Notes: generated by a model not told the origin, from the letters alone. Counted from the first letter of the stretch, positions 28,547 through 38,795 are shown. The stretch is 64,000 nt of DNA from Eubacteriales Family XIII. Incertae Sedis bacterium (GCA_031272365.1 JAISTX010000056.1:62001-126000); one strand, 5' to 3'. Program-made: numbers and translations.

Positions 28547-28558
28547 CAAACCGGTTTG
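28547..28558. promoter_or_regulatory. Palindromic operator candidate
   Basis: CAAACCGGTTTG is a perfect 12-bp palindrome. Related half-sites CAAATCCGTTGC (28592) and CAAACCTGTTGC (31493) occur near the other sigma-54 promoters of the island. It may be a binding site for the activator encoded at 30055. Confidence 0.45.
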
Positions 28559-28580
28559 TCGGGGATAGAACATTTTTGGT

Positions 28581-28614
28581 TTGCAGTTCGTCAAATCCGT
28601 TGCCGCCGTGCAAC
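28581..28614. promoter_or_regulatory. Shared enhancer element with GTTGC-N6-GCAAC repeat
   Basis: The block 28581-28603 matches 31482-31504 at 20 of 23 positions, and both continue into an inverted repeat GTTGC-N6-GCAAC (here 28599-28614). It lies between the two divergent sigma-54 promoters, about 82 bp from the minus-strand -24 box and 73 bp from the plus-strand one. The placement and conservation fit an upstream activating sequence. Confidence 0.65.
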
Positions 28615-28633
28615 GCAAACGGGCCCCGCCGGA

Positions 28634-28651
28634 AAAATTGTATGCAATTTT
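28634..28651. promoter_or_regulatory. Inverted repeat in the divergent promoter region
   Basis: AAAATTG-TATG-CAATTTT is a perfect 7-bp inverted repeat, 36 bp before the plus-strand -24 box. It may be a further regulator site; there is no second copy to support this. Confidence 0.35.
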
Positions 28652-28687
28652 CGTTGGAATTCCCCGTGCGCGCCTTGGCTGCCCGAT

Positions 28688-28702
28688 TGGCACGAGTTTT
28701 GC
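28688..28702 (+). promoter_or_regulatory. Sigma-54 promoter of the SDR-cupin operon
   Basis: TGGCAC-GAGTT-TTGC is an exact -24/-12 match. The transcript would start near 28713, a few bases before the ribosome-binding site AAGGAGG of the SDR gene. Confidence 0.88.
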
Positions 28703-28748
28703 GTGCCTACTAAGCGAGGGTAGCTATCAGGAGGAAAAGGAGGTCATG

Positions 28749-29531
28749 ATGAAAGATTTGTTTTCGCTGGAAGGGAAAAACGCTGTCGTGGTCGGCGGAT
28801 CCGGCGCCATCGGGCAGACCATCGCCCGGGGGTTTGCGGACGCCGGCGCAAACGTGATCATCACGGGGCGCAACGAGGAGACGCTGAAGCAAGTGGTGGA
28901 AGAGAGCGACGCGGAGATCCAGGCGAAATTGTCGTATTTCGTCTGCGACCCCGCCAATGAAGGGGACGTGGAGAAACTCGTGGCCCACGCGGCTGGTAAG
29001 CTCGGGGACATCGAGATCCTGCTGAACGCGCAGGGGCTGAACAAGAAATTCCCCGGCACGGAGTTCCCCGCGGACGTCTGGGACCAGATGTTTGCGGCGA
29101 ACGTGAAGAGCATCATGCTCACGACCAAGCATTTCGCGGCGCATATGAAGGCCAAGGGCGTCAAGGGGAAGATCATCAACATCTCCTCGGTCCGGGGCGC
29201 GCGCGCCGTCGGCAGCGGCGGCATGGGCAACGTCGGCTACTGCGCCACGAAGGGCGCCGTGGACATGCTCACGCGGGCCTACGCGTCCGACCTGGGCCCG
29301 GACATCCGCGTCAACGCCATCGGCCCCACCGTCACGTACACGACGATGCTCGCGGGGCTCTTCGCCTCTGCCGAGGAGGCCAACGAAAAATTCGGGGCGC
29401 ACACGCCGCTGCAGCGGATCGGGGTGACGGAGGACTGCGTCGGCCCCGCGATCTTCCTCGCGTCGGCAGCCTCCGATTTCATCACGGGGCAGATCCTGTA
29501 CCCGGACGGCGGGCTGACCGCCATCGGCTGA
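28749..29531 (+). CDS. Short-chain dehydrogenase/reductase (first of three)
   Basis: A 260-residue SDR. The cofactor motif GGSGAIGQTIA lies near residue 17, NAQG replaces the usual NNAG, and the catalytic Ser and Y-x-x-x-K are seen in ISSVRG and YCATKGA. It is closest in style to gluconate 5-dehydrogenase-like SDRs. Phloroglucinol reductase is also an SDR, so this is one of three candidates in the island for reduction of phloroglucinol to dihydrophloroglucinol. Of two adjacent ATG codons, the second is five bases after GGAGG and is preferred. It is the first gene after the plus-strand sigma-54 promoter. Confidence 0.85.
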   Translation: MKDLFSLEGKNAVVVGGSGAIGQTIARGFADAGANVIITGRNEETLKQVVEESDAEIQAKLSYFVCDPANEGDVEKLVAHAAGKLGDIEILLNAQGLNKKFPGTEFPADVWDQMFAANVKSIMLTTKHFAAHMKAKGVKGKIINISSVRGARAVGSGGMGNVGYCATKGAVDMLTRAYASDLGPDIRVNAIGPTVTYTTMLAGLFASAEEANEKFGAHTPLQRIGVTEDCVGPAIFLASAASDFITGQILYPDGGLTAIG

Positions 29532-29555
29532 CACTGTTTTCAAAAGGAGGGTGCG

Positions 29556-29900
29556 ATGAATATCGTCAAGGCAGACAAAGGTGTTTCCTACGAGGCCGCC
29601 GGCCACCACGGCGGGATCTATTTGGCGCTGCAAAGCGCGGCGACGGAGAAGGCGAGCCTGGCCGTCAACCTCTCGCATTTCGACCCGGGCGGCGGCTGCG
29701 ACCCGGCCGTCATCCCCGCCGGGATGACGCTGTGCTATTTCGTCGTGAAGGGGCAGCTGTCGTTCACCGTCACGGGCGAGGAGCCGTTCACGCTCCAGGC
29801 AGGCGACAGCGTCCTGTGGGCGCCGGGCGACGAGCGCGGCTTCGTCAACGACGGGGACCAGGTGGCGGACCTTTTGGTCGTCATCGTCAAGGAGAATTAG
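29556..29900 (+). CDS. Small cupin protein
   Basis: A 114-residue single-domain cupin (beta barrel). The C-terminal cupin motif is visible in PFTLQAGDSVLWAPGDERGF, while the usual metal-binding histidines of motif 1 are not evident (FDPGGGCDP). It is co-transcribed with the SDR, 24 bp downstream. It could be an isomerase or a binding accessory protein; no function is proposed. AAAGGAGG precedes the start and it ends in TAG. Confidence 0.8.
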   Translation: MNIVKADKGVSYEAAGHHGGIYLALQSAATEKASLAVNLSHFDPGGGCDPAVIPAGMTLCYFVVKGQLSFTVTGEEPFTLQAGDSVLWAPGDERGFVNDGDQVADLLVVIVKEN

Positions 29901-29925
29901 AACCGTCTACCATATCATTTCGGCA

Positions 29926-29960
29926 CCGGGCCGGCGGAATTCCAGACGCCGCCGGCCCGG
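29926..29960 (+). terminator. GC-rich hairpin after the cupin gene
   Basis: An 11-bp stem (CCGGGCCGGCG and its complement) with a 13-nt loop follows the cupin gene. There is no T-run, so it may slow or end transcription only weakly. Confidence 0.5.
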
Positions 29961-30054
29961 GCATTCCGCACGAAATTTAGATGGGCGCGTCTGCCTTTTT
30001 TGGACTTTTTGTGATATCTTTTTGCATTATTTTTGATATACTGTTTTATGGGAG

Positions 30055-31473
<1,419 letters not shown>

Positions 31474-31481
31474 CCCGTCCG

Positions 31482-31515
31482 TTGCATTTCGTCAAACCTG
31501 TTGCGCCCCGGCAAC
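31482..31515. promoter_or_regulatory. Second copy of the shared enhancer element
   Basis: It matches the element at 28581 closely and contains the inverted repeat GTTGC-N6-GCAAC (31500-31515). It lies about 85-95 bp before the -24 box of the long operon promoter, a usual distance for an enhancer. It overlaps the terminator of the activator gene. Confidence 0.6.
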
Positions 31516-31525
31516 GGGTTTTTTT
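31497..31525 (+). terminator. Terminator of the activator gene
   Basis: An 8-bp stem (CCTGTTGC/GCAACGGG, one G-T pair) with a 6-nt loop followed by seven T residues. This separates the activator from the sigma-54 operon downstream. Confidence 0.82.
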
Positions 31526-31600
31526 ATTGATGGAAAAAGGCGCGGAACAAAACCGTTGCAATGCCGACATCGGGCGTGGCGTGGCGTCCCGGTTTCGGGT

Positions 31601-31615
31601 TGGCATCGTTTTTGC
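31601..31615 (+). promoter_or_regulatory. Sigma-54 promoter of the long degradation operon
   Basis: TGGCAT-CGTTT-TTGC differs from the consensus by one base. The transcript would start near 31626, with AAAGGAG before the first gene. It probably drives the genes from 31664 through moeA, since gaps between them are short and no strong terminator is visible. Confidence 0.82.
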
Positions 31616-31663
31616 GAAAAGTGTATACAATCGGAAGTTGGCGTATAGGAAAGGAGAAAAGAG

Positions 31664-32896
31664 ATGTCGGAATTCGGAACAGCGGGTACAGATCGACTTG
31701 AAACCATCAATTACCCGAGGATGCGCGAGTATCGCTTGAGCCGCACGCGGGAGATGATGAAGAAGCATGGCATTGGCACGATCGTCACTTGGGACGGTTG
31801 GGATATGCGGTATATCGCGGGCGTGTATGCGACCATACCGTGCCGTTGGTATGAGGGGCAGTTTGTCGTATTGCCGGTCAACGGCGACCCGTATGTGTAT
31901 GCCCAGACGAGTTTTTCGGCATACAAGATGCGGGAGGAGATGCCGTGGCTGAACGACAAGATCTTCGCGCCTCCGGGGTCGACGAAGATGAACTTCACGC
32001 TGGATGGCATCGCGAACATCATCGACGCCATCGAGAGCGTCGTGCGCGACCACGGGCTGCAGAACGAGCCGGTCGGCCTCGACGGGTGCACGTCCGAGTT
32101 CCTCCTCGGCGAGGCGCTCGCTGCGCGCGGCCTCAAGGCCGTCGACGCGAAGCAGTGCATGTTCGACGCGCGCATGATCAAGAACAAGGACGAGGTCGAG
32201 TGCTGCCGCATGGCGTGCACGATCGCGGACGCCGCCTTCCAGGCGATCAAGGAAGCCATCAAGCCCGGCGTGAAGGAATGCGAGCTGCTCGGGATCGGCA
32301 TGGAGCGGCTGTACGCGCTCGGCTGCGACGAGACGCAGGAATTCGTCGTCGCGTCCGGCCCGCGCACCAACCCCCTGCACATCGACTACACGGACAGGAT
32401 GGTCCGCCCGGGCGACCTCGTGGTCATCGACATCAACGGCGCGTCCTGGCAGGGGTACAAATCGTGCTACTACCGCACGTTCGTCTGCGGGAAGGCCAGC
32501 GAAAAGCAGAAGGAGAACCACCGGAAATGCCGCGACATGATGTACGCGGGCATGAGCTACATCAAGGCCGGCAACCTGTGCGCGGACTCCTACAAGGGGT
32601 TCCCGGACTCCCCGGCGTATTGGGGCTACGACAACTGGGCGGATGTCTCCCCGTACATGCTGATCCACGGGCTGGGCATCTCGCTCCACGAGCGGCCCTG
32701 GCTGTACAAATCCAGCGACCTGGACAGCTTGGATCTGCGGTATGAAGAGGGCATGGTGCTCGCCATCGAGAACTGGGTTGGCGACAGAGGCGGCACGGAC
32801 GGCGTGCGCCTGGAGGAGAACGTGGTCGTCACGAAGGACGGCTATGACCTCCTGACGAAATATCCGGTGGACGAATTGATCGAATGCGAATTCTGA
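31664..32896 (+). CDS. M24 (creatinase/prolidase-fold) hydrolase
   Basis: A 410-residue pita-bread-fold protein with the creatinase-like N-terminal domain (1-165) and C-terminal M24 domain. Of the five metal ligands of M24 peptidases I see Asp256, His335, Glu369 and Glu384, while the second aspartate is Cys268 (GYKSCYYRTF in place of the usual S-D). This suggests a changed or absent metal site, as in creatinase or other non-peptidase members. As first gene of the degradation operon and the only hydrolase in it, it is a candidate for the ring-opening cyclohydrolase step of phloroglucinol breakdown; that is inference from position. A peptidase role seems unlikely here. It ends in TGA. Confidence 0.75.
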   Translation: MSEFGTAGTDRLETINYPRMREYRLSRTREMMKKHGIGTIVTWDGWDMRYIAGVYATIPCRWYEGQFVVLPVNGDPYVYAQTSFSAYKMREEMPWLNDKIFAPPGSTKMNFTLDGIANIIDAIESVVRDHGLQNEPVGLDGCTSEFLLGEALAARGLKAVDAKQCMFDARMIKNKDEVECCRMACTIADAAFQAIKEAIKPGVKECELLGIGMERLYALGCDETQEFVVASGPRTNPLHIDYTDRMVRPGDLVVIDINGASWQGYKSCYYRTFVCGKASEKQKENHRKCRDMMYAGMSYIKAGNLCADSYKGFPDSPAYWGYDNWADVSPYMLIHGLGISLHERPWLYKSSDLDSLDLRYEEGMVLAIENWVGDRGGTDGVRLEENVVVTKDGYDLLTKYPVDELIECEF

Positions 32897-32953
32897 TCGA
32901 CGGCATTCGGATCTGCGGATAGAGGATAAAGGATAAAAGAGAGGAAAGTTCAT

Positions 32954-35587
32954 ATGGGAAAGATTGTACGGAAGACCCAGGGGTCTACCGGCGGTTCTGT
33001 TTTCGTTGACGTCGACGTCGACGAAAACAAAATCGTGCGCGTATATCCGATGGATCTGACCGACGAGGATCCGTCCTCGTGGGTCATCAAGGCGCGCGGG
33101 CGCGAGTTTTCGCCGAAGCGCCGCACGGCGATCAACGAGTACACGACCGGGTTCAAGGCGACGGTGCATTCCGACAAGCGGGTGCTGTACCCGCTCAAAC
33201 GCATTGGATTCGATCCGGACGGCGACCGCCATCTCGGGGAGCGCGGCGAGCCCAGGCCCGGCGGCGACCCCCTGTACCCAGGCTATGAGCGCATATCCTG
33301 GGACGAAGCCACGGATCTTGTTGCCAACGAAATCATACGGGTCAAACGCGAGTACGGCCCCGGCGCCATCGTCGGGGCGTCGTCCTCGCACCATATGTGG
33401 GGCAACATCGGCTACCGGCACAGCGCGCTGTTCCGCTTCATGAACCTCGTGGGCATCGTGTACGCCGACCACAACCCGGACTCCTGGGAAGGCTGGTACT
33501 GGGGCGGCATGCAGAGCTGGGGCTCCTCCAACAGGCTGGGCCTGCCCGAGCAGTGGGACCTGCTCGAGGACTGCCTGCAAAACTGCGAGATGCTCGTCTT
33601 CTGGGCGTCCGACCCGGAGACGACGGCCGGCTGCTACGGCGGGTTCGAGTCGACGCAGCGGCGCCGCTGGATGAAGGAGCTCGGCATCAAGATGGTCTTC
33701 ATCGACCCCTTCTACAACCACACGGCCGCGCTGCTCAGCGACAAATGGTTCTCGCCCCGGCTCGGCACGGACGCCGCGCTGGCGGCGGCCATCCTGTACC
33801 AGTGGCTCGAGGACGACACCTACGACCACTGGTTCGTGGAGAACCGTGTCACGGGCTTCGAGGAATTCTGCGCCTACCTGCGCGGCGAGACGGACGGCGT
33901 GCCGAAGACGCCCGAATGGGCGGCCGAGGAATGCCGGCTCGAGGCGCCGGAGATCCGCAAGCTCGCGCGTGAATGGGCCTCCCACAAGACGATGCTCGCC
34001 GCGGGCGGCATCGGCGGATGGGGCGGCGCCTGCCGCAGCCCCAGCGGGATGGAATGGGCGCGCATGATGATCGCGCTCATGGCGTTCCAGGGCCTCGGCA
34101 AGCCCGGCGTCAACATCTTCAGCACGACGGAAGGCACGCCGACGGACCCGGGCTTCTACTTCCCGGGCTACGGCGAGGGCGGGATTTCGGGCGACCCCGA
34201 CAATTCCGGCATGCTCTTCCGCCTGGCCTACAAGATGTTCGACGGCGTGACGAGCATGCCCGCGGGCTCCAACATCAATGTGGCGAGCGCGGTGCACATC
34301 CCGCGCCTGCGCATCCCCGAATGCGTCATGGACGACTACGTCGAGTGGCGCGGCAAGGGGGCCGGCGGCGGCGCGCTCGAGCACCAGTTCCACAAATACC
34401 ACTACCCGGCCGACGGGTACGCGCGCATCCAGCTGTACTACAAATACGGCAACTCTTATATGGGCACGATGTCGGAGACGAACCGCTACGCCAAGATGTA
34501 CCGCTCCGAGCGGTTGCCGATGGTCGTGAACCAGGCCATCTGGTTCGAGGGCGAGACGCAGTTTGCGGACGTCATCCTGCCGGCCTGCACCAATTTCGAG
34601 CGCTGGGACATCTCGGAATGGGCCAATTGCGGCGGCTACGGCGCCTGCTCCGAGACCATCCCGAACCACCGCATCATCACGCTCCAGCAGAAATGCATCG
34701 AGCCGCTCGGCGAGAGCAAATCGGACTACGAGATTTTCCGCGCGGTCTGCGACAAGCTCGGGCTCGGCGGGCCCTACTCGGAGGGCAAGGACGAACTCGA
34801 CTGGTGCAAGCAGCTCTTCCACGCGACCGACCTGCCGAAGCTGACGACCTGGGAGGAATTCCTGGAGCGCGGCTACGTGGTCGTCCCGGACAACCCGGAC
34901 CGCAAGAAGACGCCGGGGCACAGGTGGTTTTACGAAGGGCGCGAGATGGACACGCCGGGGTCGACCCGGTTCCACCCCTCGACGCAGATCGGGTTCAAGG
35001 GCCTCCAGACGCAGACGGGCAAGATCGAGCTCGTGAGCACGTCCCTGCAGCGGTTCTACGACACCTCCGGGGAAGTGGACGAGCAGCGGCCCGTGCTGAC
35101 GCAGTACATCCCGAGCCGGGAGGGGCATCGCGCGGAGCGCTTCAAGACCTACCCGCTGGCGCTGCTTTCGCCGCACCCGAGGCACAGCTTCCATACGATG
35201 GCCGACAACAAGGACGGCTTCATGCTCGACATCAAGGACCACCGCGTCTGGAAGGACGGCTTCCCGTATTGGATCATCCGCATCAACAAGCAGGACGCGG
35301 ACGCGCGCGGCATCAAGGAAGGCGATCTCGTGAGGGCTTTCAACGAGCGCGGCGCGGTCGTCCTGTGCGCGCAGATCACGGAGCGCGTGCCGGCGGGCAC
35401 GGTGCACAGCTATATGGCGTGCTCGGACTACAAGCCCACCGGCAAGCCGGGCGAGTCCACGGACCGCGCGGGGTGTGTCAACATCCTGTCTTCCCGGGAG
35501 TTCATGTCGAAGACAGCCTGCGGCATGGCGACGGCGCACAATCTGATCCAGGTTGAGAAATGGGAAGGAGGGAACGCTATCGAATAG
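32954..35587 (+). CDS. Pyrogallol-phloroglucinol transhydroxylase-like large subunit, copy 1
   Basis: An 877-residue molybdopterin enzyme of the DMSO reductase superfamily, close to the transhydroxylase large subunit of Pelobacter acidigallici (875 aa) as I know it. Residues matching that enzyme's active site are present: His146, Tyr154-Arg155, Asp176, the Mo-ligand Ser177 (HNPDSWEGW) and Tyr406 (FPGYGEGG). The reaction of the family is transfer of a hydroxyl group from tetrahydroxybenzene to pyrogallol, giving phloroglucinol, without net redox. No signal peptide is seen, so it is cytoplasmic. It has no Fe-S motif of its own; the small subunit is encoded at 43064. It is a paralog of the gene at 39611, and the two may differ in substrate, for example resorcinol hydroxylase-like activity. 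It ends in TAG. Confidence 0.88.
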   Translation: MGKIVRKTQGSTGGSVFVDVDVDENKIVRVYPMDLTDEDPSSWVIKARGREFSPKRRTAINEYTTGFKATVHSDKRVLYPLKRIGFDPDGDRHLGERGEPRPGGDPLYPGYERISWDEATDLVANEIIRVKREYGPGAIVGASSSHHMWGNIGYRHSALFRFMNLVGIVYADHNPDSWEGWYWGGMQSWGSSNRLGLPEQWDLLEDCLQNCEMLVFWASDPETTAGCYGGFESTQRRRWMKELGIKMVFIDPFYNHTAALLSDKWFSPRLGTDAALAAAILYQWLEDDTYDHWFVENRVTGFEEFCAYLRGETDGVPKTPEWAAEECRLEAPEIRKLAREWASHKTMLAAGGIGGWGGACRSPSGMEWARMMIALMAFQGLGKPGVNIFSTTEGTPTDPGFYFPGYGEGGISGDPDNSGMLFRLAYKMFDGVTSMPAGSNINVASAVHIPRLRIPECVMDDYVEWRGKGAGGGALEHQFHKYHYPADGYARIQLYYKYGNSYMGTMSETNRYAKMYRSERLPMVVNQAIWFEGETQFADVILPACTNFERWDISEWANCGGYGACSETIPNHRIITLQQKCIEPLGESKSDYEIFRAVCDKLGLGGPYSEGKDELDWCKQLFHATDLPKLTTWEEFLERGYVVVPDNPDRKKTPGHRWFYEGREMDTPGSTRFHPSTQIGFKGLQTQTGKIELVSTSLQRFYDTSGEVDEQRPVLTQYIPSREGHRAERFKTYPLALLSPHPRHSFHTMADNKDGFMLDIKDHRVWKDGFPYWIIRINKQDADARGIKEGDLVRAFNERGAVVLCAQITERVPAGTVHSYMACSDYKPTGKPGESTDRAGCVNILSSREFMSKTACGMATAHNLIQVEKWEGGNAIE

Positions 35588-35648
35588 GAAATATTGAGGG
35601 GCAAGGGATTTTGTTGATTGTTTCAAAAGGAGAGGAGGAAGTATCATT

Positions 35649-37133
35649 ATGAGTGTTAACACACCAATACTTGTCGGAATAATAGCTTACAATGTCATTG
35701 TAATTGTCGCTGTCAGCATCTGGCTCGCGATCAGAAAGAAAACGCATGCCCTGGAGGACGACTACATTCTGTCCGGTCGCCAGCTGCCGGCCTTCGTGGT
35801 CGGCGCGACGCAGGCGCTGACGATCCTCGGCGGCGGCCACATCATGGGCCTGACGGGGCAGGCGCAGGTGTCGGGCATCGCGACCTGGTGCTATCCGCTG
35901 GCGCACGCGTTCACGTTGTTCCTGATCCTTTATTTCTATGGGCCGTGGATGCGCCGGCTGGGCGTCACCACGGTGGGCGAGGCCTTCTCCATCATGTGGA
36001 GCCCCGCGACCCGTCCGCTCATCATCGGCGGTACGATCGCCTGCTGCTTCGGCATCCTCACGCTCGAGACGCAGGGCCTGGGCGCCATCTTCGCGATCGT
36101 CACCAACATCGAGATCTGGCAGGGCTGCATCATCGGCGCCGTGATCGGCCTCATCTACGTGCTGTTCTACGGCATGCGGGAAGTCGGCTGGGTCAACGTC
36201 GTCAACGCCGTCGCCATGTGGATCATGTGCATCATCGCCGCGATCATGTTCAGCGTCAAGCTGAACGGCGGCTGGGCGGCCGTGAACGACTGGTATATGT
36301 CCAACGGCATGGAGCAGCTGCTGCACGTCTTCGGCGACAAGGAGATCATTCGCACCTATGTCATCGGCTCCATGTGCTCGATCCTCTTCGGCACCACGAT
36401 GACGCAGGCCACGATGCAGACCTCGATCTCCGCGAAGAACATCAACGTCTGCAAGCGGGCGGCGCTCTTCGCAATCCCGCTCAATGTCGTCTTCGGCGTA
36501 TTTGTTATTGCGTTCGGCATGGCGGCGCAGTCGGCCGGATACGGCACGGGCGGCGGCACGCCGGTCTTCGCGATGGCGATCGACCTGCTGCCCCTGCCGA
36601 TGGCGTTCATGCTCCTCGGCGTCTTCCTGGCGGCCATCCTGTCCACGTTCGCCATGATGCTGCTGGGCTCGGCCACGTGCTTCTGCTACGACATCCAGAA
36701 ATCCTATTTCGCGAAGCGGGAATGGACCCCGAAGGAAGACGCGAAGTGGGTGCGGATTTGGATCTTCATCCTCATCGTGCTGGACATCGTCGTCGCGACG
36801 GTGCTGCCGCCGGTCTCGAACACGATCCTGTGGACGGTCGCCTGGATGGTGCCTCCGTCGCTGATGTTCGTGATCGGGATGTTCTACAAGCGCTCCACGT
36901 TCAGCTGCATCTTCACGATCATCGTGAACTGGATCTTCAACGTGATCCTGACGGTCACGCCGCTGATGAACATCATGCACATCGACGGCGTCAACTACGC
37001 GATCGTCATGATCATCCTGACTTTGATCATCGGCTTCATCACCACCGGGTTGGACAAGTCCGCGAAGCCGGCCTTCTTCAAGGTCTACAAACAGCAGAGA
37101 GGGGAATGGGATGCCAAGCGTTCGGTCGCTTAG
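35649..37133 (+). CDS. Sodium:solute symporter (SSS family)
   Basis: A 494-residue inner-membrane transporter with about 13 hydrophobic segments and the SSS features YILSGRQLPAFVVGATQALTILGGG near the N-terminus. It presumably imports the aromatic substrate or another carboxylate with sodium. It lies between the first transhydroxylase gene and two tiny membrane-protein genes in the same operon. AAAGGAGAGGAGG precedes its ATG. It ends in TAG. Confidence 0.88.
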   Translation: MSVNTPILVGIIAYNVIVIVAVSIWLAIRKKTHALEDDYILSGRQLPAFVVGATQALTILGGGHIMGLTGQAQVSGIATWCYPLAHAFTLFLILYFYGPWMRRLGVTTVGEAFSIMWSPATRPLIIGGTIACCFGILTLETQGLGAIFAIVTNIEIWQGCIIGAVIGLIYVLFYGMREVGWVNVVNAVAMWIMCIIAAIMFSVKLNGGWAAVNDWYMSNGMEQLLHVFGDKEIIRTYVIGSMCSILFGTTMTQATMQTSISAKNINVCKRAALFAIPLNVVFGVFVIAFGMAAQSAGYGTGGGTPVFAMAIDLLPLPMAFMLLGVFLAAILSTFAMMLLGSATCFCYDIQKSYFAKREWTPKEDAKWVRIWIFILIVLDIVVATVLPPVSNTILWTVAWMVPPSLMFVIGMFYKRSTFSCIFTIIVNWIFNVILTVTPLMNIMHIDGVNYAIVMIILTLIIGFITTGLDKSAKPAFFKVYKQQRGEWDAKRSVA

Positions 37134-37169
37134 CGTGCAGCGTGTTCAACACGAAGGAGGTACATTATT

Positions 37170-37355
37170 ATGGAAGCATTGGGACCACAGGTAGACTTGT
37201 TTGCACCGTTTTTCATCTACTCCGTGATCGTGACGTTCGTGGTTTGGGCTTTCCTGAACTTCGTCATCGGCAAGTTCGTCATGTACTCGGGGCCGGAGGA
37301 CAATGAACCCTGGGATGAGGATAGTCATTTCAAGATTCATCCGGATCCTCAGTGA
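37170..37355 (+). CDS. Small single-span membrane protein 1
   Basis: A 61-residue protein with one strong hydrophobic helix (about 12-38, PFFIYSVIVTFVVWAFLNFV) and an acidic, histidine-containing cytoplasmic-like tail. It is directly after the symporter gene with AAGGAGG before ATG, and is followed 28 bp later by a second single-span protein. No family is recognised. Its position suggests an accessory subunit of the symporter or a membrane anchor. Confidence 0.78.
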   Translation: MEALGPQVDLFAPFFIYSVIVTFVVWAFLNFVIGKFVMYSGPEDNEPWDEDSHFKIHPDPQ

Positions 37356-37383
37356 CGCGTGATCAGAAAGGGAGGTGTTGAGA

Positions 37384-37521
37384 ATGGATACTTCATTGGT
37401 ATGGATGATTTGGATCATGGTCGTCGTTTTGGCCACGATCGTGGCCGGCTATATCGGTTATTTCAAAAAAGGGAAGACCGACGCGGAATACGACAAGCCG
37501 CCGGCCAGAAAAGATAGCTGA
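37384..37521 (+). CDS. Small single-span membrane protein 2
   Basis: A 45-residue protein, MDTSLVWMIWIMVVVLATIV at the N-terminus forming a single membrane helix, followed by a lysine- and acid-rich tail (YFKKGKTDAEYDKPPARKDS). GGGAGG stands 8-9 bases before the ATG. It is in line with the symporter and the first small protein. Unrecognised by family; the good ribosome-binding site and operon position support its being real. Confidence 0.72.
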   Translation: MDTSLVWMIWIMVVVLATIVAGYIGYFKKGKTDAEYDKPPARKDS

Positions 37522-37533
37522 ACCTATACCGGC

Positions 37534-37560
37534 GAGGGCGGGGGCGCTCCCCCCGCCCTC
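37534..37560 (+). other. Intra-operon GC-rich hairpin
   Basis: A 10-bp stem, GAGGGCGGGG/CCCCGCCCTC, with a 7-nt loop and no T-run lies between the second small membrane protein and the thiolase gene. It may mark an mRNA processing or stabilising point that sets different levels for the two halves of the operon. Confidence 0.55.
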
Positions 37561-37607
37561 CCGGGGAAGCATGGCGGGGGAACAGAAGGCAAGGAGATTT
37601 GAGGGTT

Positions 37608-38753
37608 ATGCAAGAGGCATGGATTGTGGCATATGGGCGCTCTGCGGGGAGCAGGGCGCAGAAGGGCCGCCTGGCCGGGGTGCACCCGGTCGACTACGCG
37701 GCCGAGGTTTTGAAAGGTGTGAAAGACCGGGTCCCGGCATTGGACCCGGGTGAAATCGAAGATGTCATCACGGGGTGCTCGCTCCCGAACAAGCAGACCG
37801 ACTGGAATATGTCCCGCCTGATCGTCAACCGCGCGGAGTTCCCGGAGCAGGTGCCGGCGCAGACCGTCAACCGCTTCTGCTCGTCGGGCCTGCAGACCAT
37901 CGCGACGGGCGCGAACGCCATCATGGCCGGCCAGATGGAAGTGGTCGCGGCCGGCGGCGTGGAGGACCTCACGGATTGCTTCTATACCTACCCGGACGAG
38001 TACAAGAACCCGTGGTTTGCCGCGCATTACGAGGGCGGCTATATGGCGATGGGCGAGACGGGCGAGCGGGTGGCGGAGCAGTACGGGATCTCGCGCGAGC
38101 GCATGGAGCAGTACGCGACGGCGTCGCACGCGAAGGCGCACGCCGCGCAGACGGCTGGGAAGCTGGCGCCGTCCATCATCCCCGTCACGGGCAGCGACGG
38201 GCAGCCGTTCGACGCGGACGAGGGCATACGCCCGGGCACAACGCCGGAGACGCTGGCGGCGCTCAAGCCCTGCTTCCGGGAGGACGGGCGCCTGACGGCG
38301 GGCACGTCCTCGCAGGTGACGGACGCCGCGGCTTTCGCGATCCTCATGTCGGGGGGGAAGGCGGCGGCGCTGGGCGTGAAGCCCGTGGCGAAGTTCCTCG
38401 GGTTCGCGGTGACGGGCTGTGACGCGAAGATCATGGGTATCGGGCCGGTGTACGCCATCCCGAAGGTTTTGCAAATGACGGGTTTGAAACTCGAGGACAT
38501 AGACGTGATCGAGCTCAACGAGGCGTTCGCGTCGCAGGTGCTGGCCTGCATCGACGAGCTGGGGCTGCCGGAGGACCGGCTCAACCCCTACGGCGGCGCG
38601 ATCGCGCTGGGGCACCCGATGGGCGCGACGGGCACGATCCTCACCTGCAAGGCGCTGGACCGCCTGCGGGAGATCGGCGGGCGCTACGCGCTGATCACGA
38701 TGTGCATCGGCGGCGGCATGGGCGCGGCCGGCATTTTTGAGCTGCTGCCGTGA
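37608..38753 (+). CDS. Acetyl-CoA acetyltransferase (thiolase)
   Basis: A 381-residue thiolase, which cleaves acetoacetyl-CoA with CoA to two acetyl-CoA (or the reverse). Catalytic Cys in NRFCSSGLQ, and NEAFA, GGAIALGHPMGATG and CIGGGMG supply the other active-site residues. It is the expected last step after acetoacetyl-CoA is formed from triacetate or acetoacetate. ATG was chosen over an upstream TTG because it fits better with the AAGGAG site. Confidence 0.93.
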   Translation: MQEAWIVAYGRSAGSRAQKGRLAGVHPVDYAAEVLKGVKDRVPALDPGEIEDVITGCSLPNKQTDWNMSRLIVNRAEFPEQVPAQTVNRFCSSGLQTIATGANAIMAGQMEVVAAGGVEDLTDCFYTYPDEYKNPWFAAHYEGGYMAMGETGERVAEQYGISRERMEQYATASHAKAHAAQTAGKLAPSIIPVTGSDGQPFDADEGIRPGTTPETLAALKPCFREDGRLTAGTSSQVTDAAAFAILMSGGKAAALGVKPVAKFLGFAVTGCDAKIMGIGPVYAIPKVLQMTGLKLEDIDVIELNEAFASQVLACIDELGLPEDRLNPYGGAIALGHPMGATGTILTCKALDRLREIGGRYALITMCIGGGMGAAGIFELLP

Positions 38754-38795
38754 CGGCGCTGGCGTCATCGCGGCAAGGAAAGGGAGAGAACTATT

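Noticed and set aside
31500-31515. The GTTGC-N6-GCAAC repeat as only a terminator
   Set aside because: The same repeat and the block before it recur at 28581-28614 without a T-run, so termination alone does not explain the conservation.
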